DNA of 5,669 nt from JANNRW01 sp031401815 (GTDB lineage Bacteria; Desulfobacterota; Desulfuromonadia; Geobacterales; DSM-12255): contig JANNRW010000237.1 of the NCBI GenBank assembly GCA_031401815.1, positions 1 to 5,669 of the forward strand, written 5' to 3'. Both the position numbers and the translations under genes were made by a program. A model generated the notes under the pieces. The model did not search any database. It was not told the DNA's origin and worked only from the letters and a program-made list of their open reading frames with translations. Positions 1-5,376 of this stretch are shown here, piece after piece (within the stretch, counting starts at the first letter, position 1; each line of letters starts with the position of its first letter).

Positions 1-138
1 GAAGCCTCCTTCAAGATTAGATATCCCCGGGAGCAATCCCCTGAAGGCCCGTTGTAGACCACAACGTTGATAGGCTGGGTGTGTAAGTACAGTAATGTAC
101 TCAGCTGACCGGTACTAATCGGCCGTGAGGCTTGACCA
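1..138 (+). rRNA. rrl: 23S ribosomal RNA, 3' end (partial)
   Basis: This is the 3'-terminal part of the large-subunit rRNA; its 5' part lies outside the window. It is recognised from conserved end-of-23S blocks: CACAACGTTGATAGGC near position 61, GGTACTAATC near 111 and GTGAGGCTTGACC near 125-137, which matches the terminal part of bacterial 23S rRNA. The exact 3' end is inferred by analogy with E. coli, where the mature end lies just after the GGCTTAACC-like block; it could be off by a few bases. A 5S gene and a terminator follow on the same strand, so this is the distal end of an rRNA operon. Confidence 0.96.
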
Positions 139-157
139 TAAAAAAAGAAAACCGGAA

Positions 158-178
158 GGGGGGAGTAACCCTCCCCCC
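158..178 (+). other. G/C stem-loop in the 23S-5S spacer
   Basis: GGGGGGAG (158-165) pairs perfectly with CTCCCCCC (171-178) across a 5-nt loop, TAACC. No T-run follows, so it is not an intrinsic terminator. It sits about 20 nt after the 23S 3' end and could be a processing or folding element in the precursor rRNA. The function is inferred from position only. Confidence 0.55.
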
Positions 179-239
179 GACCGATATACGATCAGACAAC
201 TACAAATCACAAACGATATGCAATTGACGAGATAGATTA

Positions 240-322
240 GGGCTCAAGGCTCTAGGCTCAGGGCTCAGGGGTAAAGCAAACTGCTTTTAAACCCCGAACC
301 CTCAGCCCCGAACCCCGAACCC
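240..322 (+). repeat. Opposed heptamer repeat arrays forming an imperfect dyad
   Basis: The left arm has four consecutive 7-bp units: GGCTCAA (241-247), GGCTCTA (248-254), GGCTCAG (255-261) and GGCTCAG (262-268). The right arm has four units of the related complementary type: CCCCGAA (292-298), CCCTCAG (299-305), CCCCGAA (306-312) and CCCCGAA (313-319), followed by CCC. Between the arms is a stem in which GGGGT (268-272) pairs with ACCCC (291-295) and AAAGCA (273-278) pairs with TGCTTT (282-287), with a 3-nt loop and a TAA bulge. Read on one strand, both arms reduce to a GGGYTCR-like heptamer. It may be a dispersed intergenic repeat that landed in the rRNA spacer; copy number elsewhere cannot be judged here. 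Confidence 0.75.
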
Positions 323-329
323 AACAAGT

Positions 330-449
<120 letters not shown>

Positions 450-457
450 TTTTATCA

Positions 458-501
458 AAAAGAGCCCGTTACCAGAAATGGTGACGGGCTCTTTTGCTTT
501 C
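458..501 (+). terminator. Rho-independent terminator of the rRNA operon
   Basis: A 16-bp stem is formed by 458-473 and 480-495, with one G-U pair (T470 with G483) and a 6-nt loop AGAAAT. The GC-rich core GAGCCCGT/ACGGGCTC is flanked by A4 and T4, and T-rich sequence continues to about 500. It begins 8 nt after the 5S 3' end, so it should end the rRNA transcript and insulate the downstream secretion operon. Confidence 0.93.
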
Positions 502-578
502 TGCCCAAATAGTTCTTGAGGAGTGGTGATTTGTTTAAGATAGCGGTATATTACGAGTGACCAGGAGTGGCTGTTTGT

Positions 579-734
579 ATGCAACTAGCTAAAAACGCTG
601 GGATATTAAGTGTTTTGATGCCAATTGCTGCGAAGATTGCATTGACTGCAATACTTACGGGTGATATAAATTTCATTTCCGTAAGGATGTTTAAAGAGAC
701 TCGTCATTTTTATCTCAAAAGTAGGATTGACTGA
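579..734 (+). CDS. Doubtful small ORF, 51 codons, hydrophobic N-terminal half
   Basis: The ORF starts at ATG 579 and ends at TGA 732-734, encoding 51 residues. I do not recognise it. It begins MQLAKNAGIL and has a hydrophobic stretch at about residues 8-28 that could be one membrane segment, followed by a polar, basic C-terminal half (around RMFKETRHFYLKSR). A possible ribosome site AGGAG (563-567) lies 11 nt upstream, which is rather far. The best promoter for the downstream operon lies inside it at 642-670, and the region is AT-rich intergenic DNA, so this may be a chance ORF. It is listed because nothing else explains the first half of this gap. Confidence 0.18.
   Translation: MQLAKNAGILSVLMPIAAKIALTAILTGDINFISVRMFKETRHFYLKSRID
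642..677 (+). promoter_or_regulatory. Predicted sigma-70-type promoter of the type I secretion operon
   Basis: TTGACT (642-647) and TATAAA (665-670) are separated by exactly 17 bp, each matching the housekeeping consensus at 5 of 6 positions. A TG at 662-663, one base before the hexamer, adds an extended -10 element. The start would fall near 677, giving a leader of about 94 nt before the first secretion gene. This is the best promoter match I found between the rRNA terminator and the operon. Confidence 0.55.
654..685 (+). promoter_or_regulatory. Operator-like inverted repeat flanking the -10 box
   Basis: CTTACGG (654-660) and CCGTAAG (679-685) form a perfect 7-bp inverted repeat with an 18-bp centre. 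Half-site centres are 25 bp apart, and the predicted -10 hexamer at 665-670 lies between them. A dimeric repressor bound here could block the promoter. It could instead form a weak stem only if transcription started upstream of it. Function is inferred from placement. Confidence 0.4.
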
Positions 735-760
735 ATATTGCTTAGCTTCGAGTGTATATA

Positions 761-766
761 AAGGAG
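761..766 (+). promoter_or_regulatory. Ribosome binding site for the ABC exporter gene
   Basis: AAGGAG lies 4 nt before ATG 771. It is a near-perfect Shine-Dalgarno match with a slightly short gap. It supports the start at 771, after which the protein immediately enters the hydrophobic first membrane segment typical of the family. Confidence 0.75.
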
Positions 767-770
767 ATTC

Positions 771-2504
771 ATGAATCGTGCTTTCATAATCAAGAACTTT
801 TTTGCCCCTGCTGCATTTTTCAGCCTATTCATAAACCTTCTTTTACTTGCTCCATCGCTCTATATGTTACAGACCTATGATCGGGTACTGGGGAGTCGCA
901 GCCTTGAAACTCTCTACATGCTCACCCTGGTTCTAGCCATTGCTTTATTGGTGATGAGCGGGCTTGAAATGGTCAGATCGCGTCTTCTTGTTCATGCCAA
1001 CAATGCAATGGATGAAATGCTGGCACCCTATCTGCTTGACAAGATGCTTTCAAACGCAACTCTGCCTGAAGGTAATAAGTATATCAGCGGACTTAAGGAT
1101 TTGAACAGTATAAAGGCTTTCCTGACTGGTCCGGCAATATTTGCGGTGTTTGATGCGCCGTGGATGCCTGTATATTTACTCATACTATATTTTATGTCGC
1201 CCCTTCTTTTATCAGTTGCTCTGCTCGGTGCATTTACGATGCTTGCGCTGACAGTCCTTACAAGTATACTGACTCGCGAACCGCTACAGCAGGCAGGAGT
1301 AGTTGGACGTTTAGCTTCAAATTATGTGAGTGCATCCATGCGCAACGCTGAGGCGGTAAATGCAATGGGGATGATTGTTGCTCTAACCAGACGATGGGCA
1401 TCACTCAACAACAAATCAAATGAACTCCAGACCCAGGCAAGTCGGCGCGTTGGTATTGTATCGGGTCTTACGAAATTCGTCCGCCAGTTTTTGCAGTCCG
1501 TTATTCTGGGGGTCGGTGCGTATCTGGTAATAACCGGCGAAGGGTTTACAACCGGCATGATGATTGCCGGTGTCATTATCCTTGGACGTGCATTGTCTCC
1601 TATTGAGAATATTGTTTCGAGCTGGAAATCACTCTCAGAGGCACGGAGCGCTTACGGTCGTCTCGAACATTTTCTGAAACTGCAAGGGATTGAGCAGCAG
1701 CATCTCCCATTGCCACCCCCTACTGGAGATGTTCTTTTTGAACATGTCTCTTTTGGGATTAGATCCACTGGCAAGGTTATTCTCAAGGATTTGTCTTTTG
1801 GGCTAAAAGCCGGAGAGTCACTTGGTATCATTGGCTCCAGTGCCGCTGGCAAGTCGAGCGTTGCACGCATGCTTACAGGTGTATGGAAGCCGGTTTCGGG
1901 AACTGTCCGAATTGATGGGGCGGATCTTGTCACCTGGCCTCACGAAGAGCTTGGCCCCTATGTCGGTTATCTCCCTCAGGATGTAGAGCTTTTTGAAGGG
2001 ACTATAGCTGAAAATATTGCACGACTGGGAGAACCGGAAACAGATCCGGTGCTTAAAGCCGCGAAACTTGCTGGTGTGCATGAGATGATTCTCCGGATGC
2101 CCAATGGCTATGATACACAGATCGGTGAAGGGGGGGCTGTGCTGTCAGGAGGGCAGAGACAACGAATCGGTCTGGCAAGAGCGCTTTTTGGCTCTCCTCG
2201 CCTGATTGTATTGGATGAACCGAATGCCAGCCTGGATACTGACGGTGATCAGGCGCTACTTCAAGCTCTGCTCTATCTGAAAAAAACTGCGGTTACAACA
2301 GTTCTGATAACTCATAAACGCTCCTTGCTTGCAGTTGTTGACAAGCTACTGGTCATGCAGGATGGAGGCATGGTCGTGTTCGGGCCGCGCGAAGGGGTGA
2401 TGGCTCATCTTGAACAGTCACGGCAGGCAGCACTGGCCAAGGGATCCCTGCCAAGCCAGTCTGGTACAGAGACAGAAACCTCCAGGGAGAGCCTCAATGT
2501 CTAA
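771..2504 (+). CDS. Type I secretion ABC exporter ATPase, PrtD family
   Basis: This 577-residue inner-membrane exporter uses ATP hydrolysis to push an unfolded substrate into a type I secretion channel. The N-terminal part (about 1-300) is the membrane domain, with hydrophobic segments near 10-32, 48-63, 132-165 and 240-273, and family-typical stretches YMLQTYDRVLGSRS (31-44) and FDAPWMPVYL (127-136). The C-terminal ATPase domain (about 320-545) has Walker A GSSAAGKS (355-362), Q-loop Gln403, signature LSGGQ (458-462), Walker B LIVLDE (478-483), D-loop SLD (487-489) and switch His515; all key residues are intact. There is no N-terminal C39 peptidase or peptidase-like domain, so it resembles PrtD/AprD exporters rather than HlyB, LapB or bacteriocin exporters. 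It is the first gene of a three-gene operon and overlaps the adaptor gene by 8 bp. The substrate is unknown. Confidence 0.95.
   Translation: MNRAFIIKNFFAPAAFFSLFINLLLLAPSLYMLQTYDRVLGSRSLETLYMLTLVLAIALLVMSGLEMVRSRLLVHANNAMDEMLAPYLLDKMLSNATLPEGNKYISGLKDLNSIKAFLTGPAIFAVFDAPWMPVYLLILYFMSPLLLSVALLGAFTMLALTVLTSILTREPLQQAGVVGRLASNYVSASMRNAEAVNAMGMIVALTRRWASLNNKSNELQTQASRRVGIVSGLTKFVRQFLQSVILGVGAYLVITGEGFTTGMMIAGVIILGRALSPIENIVSSWKSLSEARSAYGRLEHFLKLQGIEQQHLPLPPPTGDVLFEHVSFGIRSTGKVILKDLSFGLKAGESLGIIGSSAAGKSSVARMLTGVWKPVSGTVRIDGADLVTWPHEELGPYVGYLPQDVELFEGTIAENIARLGEPETDPVLKAAKLAGVHEMILRMPNGYDTQIGEGGAVLSGGQRQRIGLARALFGSPRLIVLDEPNASLDTDGDQALLQALLYLKKTAVTTVLITHKRSLLAVVDKLLVMQDGGMVVFGPREGVMAHLEQSRQAALAKGSLPSQSGTETETSRESLNV
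2485..2489 (+). promoter_or_regulatory. Ribosome binding site deciding the adaptor start
   Basis: GGGAG (2485-2489) lies 7 nt before ATG 2497, within the end of the exporter gene. The reading frame is open further upstream to an ATG at 2410, but that start has no comparable site and would add 29 polar residues that do not look like HlyD sequence. This favours 2497. Confidence 0.65.
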
Positions 2505-3837
2505 CTTTTCACTGGTTGCACAGCAGCCTTCACAACTTCAACAAATTCAGCACAAGCCAACCAGAACCATTTACACCGGACTTCTGATTATCCTAGTCTT
2601 TTTCGGGGGCTTTTCCATCTGGGCTTTTTGGGCACCGCTTAACGCTTCAGTGCAGGCTCCCGGAGAAGTGACCTTTGATACAAAGCGCAAGACTGTCCAG
2701 CATCTCGAAGGTGGTATCGTCAAGCAGATACTGGTGCGGGAGGGTGACACAGTAACTGCCGGACAGGCGTTGATCATACTGGATGACGAGCAGGTCCGGC
2801 CAACAGTTGATCTCCTTGAGGGGCAGACACTGGCAGAAATTGCCACAGCTGCGAGACTGGATGCGGAAAAGAGTGATCAGGCGACCATATTATTTCCAAA
2901 AGCGATCTCTTCCCGATCCAATGATCCTGTTGTTGCAAGCATTATAAGGGCTGAGACGAAACTGTTCGACGCCAAGAGGGCTGCATACAAGAGTCAGGTA
3001 GATGTCTTGCTGAGTCAGATGCAGCAGACCCGCGAGGACATAAGCGGGCTGAAGCGGCAGGTAGAGGAGAAGAAAAAGGAGCTCGCTTCCCTGTCAGAGC
3101 AGCTGTCTGCAGGCAGAGAATTGCTGAGGGATGGATACTTTACCAGAACAGCCATACTTGATCTGGAGAGGATATATGCGGAAAAAAACGGAGAGTTGAA
3201 CGCGATTAACGCAGCAATCGCACGTAATACTGAGCGTCTGTTTGAACTTGAGGTTCGGATAGCCGGAGTAAAAAGTGCCCGTATTCAGGATGCCATGACT
3301 GAAATGAAGCAGTCGACGGTTAAACGCCTCGACCTTGAAGAGCGTATAAGGCCATCAAGGAATGCCCTTGAGCGGGGAGTTATTCGAGCACCGGTCAGCG
3401 GCAAGGTTGTCGATCTGAAAGTATCAACAGTAGGGGGGGTTATTGCCGGAAAAGAGCCTTTGATGGACATCGTTCCATCCGGTGATCATCTGATGCTTGA
3501 GGCAAAGATAGGGATAAATGATGTTCATGATGTTCGTCCCGGGCTTCCGGCAGAGGTTACACTGACTGCATACAAGGCAAGTACCACCCCACAGGTAAAG
3601 GCCAAAGTAACCAATGTCTCTGCTGATCGTCTGACCATGAGAACACCGACGGGAGAACAGCCATACTATTCAGTCCGCCTTGAATTTGACCAGCAATCAC
3701 TAAAAGATGCCGGAAATCTCCAGCTTTACCCTGGTATGGCAGCTCAGGTAGCTATTACTACCGAAGCTCGCACTGCATTTGATTATTTCATAGGCCCCTT
3801 GAGGCAGCGAATAGGAAAGGCATTCCATGAGAAATAA
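2497..3837 (+). CDS. Type I secretion periplasmic adaptor, HlyD family
   Basis: This membrane fusion protein, 446 residues from the chosen start, bridges the inner-membrane exporter and the outer-membrane channel. A short cytoplasmic N-terminus is followed by one membrane helix at about 25-46. Next comes the first half of a lipoyl-like domain (about 53-97, with VQHLEGGIVKQILVREGDTV), a long Lys/Glu/Gln-rich coiled-coil hairpin (about 100-290) with its turn near LLRDGYFTRT (209-218), the second lipoyl half (about 295-327, RAPVSGKV at 297-303) and a C-terminal beta domain. The end has the HlyD-type signature YPGMAAQV followed by FDYFIGPLRQ. Length and order fit the type I HlyD/PrtE group rather than RND-pump adaptors. 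It overlaps the exporter gene by 8 bp (ATGTCTAA) and the channel gene by 11 bp, so translation of the three is probably coupled. A G7 run lies at 3433-3439. Confidence 0.94.
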   Translation: MSNFSLVAQQPSQLQQIQHKPTRTIYTGLLIILVFFGGFSIWAFWAPLNASVQAPGEVTFDTKRKTVQHLEGGIVKQILVREGDTVTAGQALIILDDEQVRPTVDLLEGQTLAEIATAARLDAEKSDQATILFPKAISSRSNDPVVASIIRAETKLFDAKRAAYKSQVDVLLSQMQQTREDISGLKRQVEEKKKELASLSEQLSAGRELLRDGYFTRTAILDLERIYAEKNGELNAINAAIARNTERLFELEVRIAGVKSARIQDAMTEMKQSTVKRLDLEERIRPSRNALERGVIRAPVSGKVVDLKVSTVGGVIAGKEPLMDIVPSGDHLMLEAKIGINDVHDVRPGLPAEVTLTAYKASTTPQVKAKVTNVSADRLTMRTPTGEQPYYSVRLEFDQQSLKDAGNLQLYPGMAAQVAITTEARTAFDYFIGPLRQRIGKAFHEK

Positions 3838-5197
3838 GTTCATTCTTATTGTTTTGTTACTCTTTTTAGGCTCCTTCTCCCTGTCGGTAAACGCATTAGC
3901 CAAGGCAGAAGGGATTATTGAATTCTACGAGTCAGCAAAGACAAAAGATCTCGTGATCGGTCGAGCACGAGCTCGGCTGGAAATAAGTGCGGCAGAAAAG
4001 GATATGTCTTTATCTGTTCTCCTCCCTCGTATGGAAGCTACTGCCGCTATTAATTCGATTGACAGCAGTACGCTGCACTATGAGCCTAAGGCTATAAACC
4101 GCTCTTATGTTGGTGAAAATTACGGGGTCAACCTCCGCCAGCCATTGCTACAGATCCCCGGAGCCTACGGCCTGGCCGCTTCCAGAGCAGGAGTACGTGC
4201 TGCAGAGGCAACTCTTCAAGGTGCCTCCCAGGAGTTGATAACAAGAGTTGCAGAGGCATATTTGGGGATATTAAAGGCGCACTCTGAAGAGAAACTATTT
4301 GCGGATGAGCTCAAGCGGCTTGACAGAATCCTCGAACAGTCAGAAGCTTTCCTGAAGGCAGGCACAGGGGACGTCATTGCCGTGTATGAAGCCAGGGCGC
4401 GCAAGGATAGCGCTCAGGCTGATCTGGTTAAGGCGATTAACCAGCGGCGGCTTTCAGAACAGCAACTGGCTAGAGTTTCCGGCCGGCCAGTAACAAGGGT
4501 CAAAGGTCTTGGTACTTATGCGCCGAAAGGGCCGGAGCCTGCTGATTTGAAGTGGTGGCTGGAAGCTATGAGACAGAATCAGCCCGCCCTGATACAGGCC
4601 AGAGAGACCTTGCAACAGGCTGCTGACCAGAGAAAATCGGCAAGGGCCGGCCATTATCCTGTTATCAATGCATCAGCTGGTTACAATGTCAGCAAGGGGA
4701 GTACTTTCCTGCCTGACGTTGAAACCAGGCAATGGTCGGTAGGTTTAAACCTGACTCTTCCCATATATTCAGGTGGCGAAACCGCTGCAAGGATCCGCAA
4801 GGCTGTTGCCGCTGAATCGGAACAACGAAATGTCCTTGATTCTGCCGACGAACAGTTGACGCAAAAACTGAAAGAGGTTTATCTGACTCTGGAGTACAAC
4901 GCATCACTCATAAGCGCCTTGAAGCAGAAAATGGTTTCTGCTGAACTTCAACTTACCGCTGTCAGCAAGGGGCGAAGCATAGGCACCCGCACTGCAGTTG
5001 ATCTCCTTAATGCAGAGCAGGGGTATGCGGCCAGCCGTCGAGATTTGGCCGGAGCCATTTGTGACAATGCTTTGCAGCGCTTGCTGTTAAAAGCTGCTGC
5101 AGGTAATCTGACTGAGAAAGACCTTGTTGAACTCAATATGAATCTGATAGATACACCGCAAACTATAGTCAATCCATTGGCAGGTTCAGAGAAGTAA
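3827..5197 (+). CDS. Type I secretion outer-membrane channel, TolC family
   Basis: This 456-residue outer-membrane efflux protein should trimerise into the beta-barrel and alpha-helical tunnel that completes the export route. A Sec signal peptide is clear: basic MRNK, a hydrophobic core (5-21) and an ALA cleavage site at 23-25. The mature protein has the two homologous TolC halves, about 32-220 and 240-430. Each half has long amphipathic helices and a short barrel region, near NYGVNLRQPL (98-107) and WSVGLNLTLPIYSGG (303-317). The helix-turn segments DVIAVYEARAR (182-192) and VDLLNAEQ (391-398) are at equivalent places. The start is supported by GGAAAGG (3814-3820), 6 nt before ATG 3827, and by the signal peptide. 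Its own gene in the operon implies a dedicated channel rather than sharing a housekeeping TolC. Confidence 0.95.
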   Translation: MRNKFILIVLLLFLGSFSLSVNALAKAEGIIEFYESAKTKDLVIGRARARLEISAAEKDMSLSVLLPRMEATAAINSIDSSTLHYEPKAINRSYVGENYGVNLRQPLLQIPGAYGLAASRAGVRAAEATLQGASQELITRVAEAYLGILKAHSEEKLFADELKRLDRILEQSEAFLKAGTGDVIAVYEARARKDSAQADLVKAINQRRLSEQQLARVSGRPVTRVKGLGTYAPKGPEPADLKWWLEAMRQNQPALIQARETLQQAADQRKSARAGHYPVINASAGYNVSKGSTFLPDVETRQWSVGLNLTLPIYSGGETAARIRKAVAAESEQRNVLDSADEQLTQKLKEVYLTLEYNASLISALKQKMVSAELQLTAVSKGRSIGTRTAVDLLNAEQGYAASRRDLAGAICDNALQRLLLKAAAGNLTEKDLVELNMNLIDTPQTIVNPLAGSEK

Positions 5198-5198
5198 A

Positions 5199-5224
5199 AT
5201 ACTGTTTCCGGCAGTATCAATTTT
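5199..5224 (+). terminator. Weak possible terminator after the secretion operon
   Basis: ATACTG (5199-5204) pairs with CAGTAT (5212-5217) across a 7-nt loop, starting right after the TAA stop of the channel gene, and is followed by CAATTTT. The stem is short and AT-rich and the T-run is broken. It could be a weak terminator or a 3'-end stabilising hairpin. I see no better terminator between this gene and the next, so some read-through into the adhesin gene is possible. Confidence 0.35.
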
Positions 5225-5246
5225 AAGTCTCTTTTGATTAACAATC

Positions 5247-5268
5247 CAGTTGACATGACGTCAAACTG
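5247..5268 (+). promoter_or_regulatory. Operator-like palindrome over the -35 box
   Basis: CAGTTGAC (5247-5254) and GTCAAACTG (5260-5268) are inverted copies with one extra A in the right arm and a 5-bp centre. The element contains a perfect 8-bp palindrome TGACGTCA (5256-5263). It covers the -35 hexamer and the first half of the spacer, a typical place for a repressor site. No known regulator is recognised. Confidence 0.4.
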
Positions 5269-5284
5269 TGATAAATTGTCATCT
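5250..5284 (+). promoter_or_regulatory. Predicted sigma-70-type promoter of the ESPR adhesin gene
   Basis: A perfect -35 hexamer TTGACA (5250-5255) is followed after 16 bp by TAAATT (5272-5277), which matches the -10 consensus at 4 of 6 positions. It is strengthened by a TG at 5269-5270 in the extended -10 position. The start would fall near 5284, giving a leader of about 93 nt. This suggests that the adhesin gene has its own promoter in addition to any read-through. Confidence 0.5.
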
Positions 5285-5300
5285 ATTCATAAAAATAGGT

Positions 5301-5325
5301 TACCTGTCTTTAGAGTTACCAGGTA
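5301..5325 (+). promoter_or_regulatory. Leader hairpin with GTTACC direct repeats
   Basis: TACCTG (5301-5306) pairs with CAGGTA (5320-5325) across a 13-nt loop. The same segment carries GTTACC twice (5299-5304 and 5315-5320), 16 bp apart. It lies in the predicted 5' leader, about 50 nt before the adhesin start codon and upstream of the ribosome site. It could be a stability element or a protein site; the short stem could also be chance. Confidence 0.25.
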
Positions 5326-5364
5326 CAGAAAAATACGCGAAAACATAAATAAACTACTAACATC

Positions 5365-5371
5365 AGAGGAG
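5365..5371 (+). promoter_or_regulatory. Ribosome binding site for the ESPR adhesin gene
   Basis: AGAGGAG lies 5 nt before ATG 5377. The good match and spacing, together with the ESPR motif beginning exactly at this methionine, fix the start of the gene. Confidence 0.8.
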
Positions 5372-5376
5372 AAACC

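Larger units (their letters stand above)
139..329 (+). other. 23S-5S internal transcribed spacer without tRNA
   Basis: This is the transcribed spacer between 23S and 5S rRNA. I see no tRNA cloverleaf, CCA end or ORF in it. It is longer than a minimal 23S-5S spacer because it carries a G/C hairpin (158-178) and a repeat dyad (240-322), both listed separately. The stretch from about 180 to 239 is AT-rich and shows no clear structure. The spacer should be removed during rRNA maturation. Confidence 0.85.

Noticed and set aside
224..250. Promoter-like TTGACG in the 23S-5S spacer
   Set aside because: No acceptable -10 hexamer follows at 15-19 bp, and the region is within the rRNA transcript.
139..329. 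tRNA gene or CRISPR-like array in the rRNA spacer
   Set aside because: No cloverleaf or CCA end is visible, and the 7-bp repeats are contiguous with no unique spacers between them.
727..760. Second TTGACT with a TATATA downstream as a promoter
   Set aside because: The spacer would be 22 bp and the -10 would abut the ribosome site, leaving almost no leader. The 642-670 pair is far better.
2410..2496. Upstream extension of the HlyD-family frame to an ATG at 2410
   Set aside because: The added 29 residues overlap the exporter gene deeply and do not resemble the family. ATG 2497 has a GGGAG site at 7 nt and gives a normal N-terminus.
5234..5247. FNR/CRP-like site around TTGATTAACAATCC
   Set aside because: Only the left half-site TTGAT fits; the right half does not match ATCAA. 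TGTGA at 5267-5271 also lacks a matching TCACA.
4948..5256. Minus-strand ORF of 102 codons opposite the end of the TolC-family gene
   Set aside because: It is the antisense shadow of a clear coding gene, has low-complexity Arg/Ser-rich sequence and matches no family I recognise.
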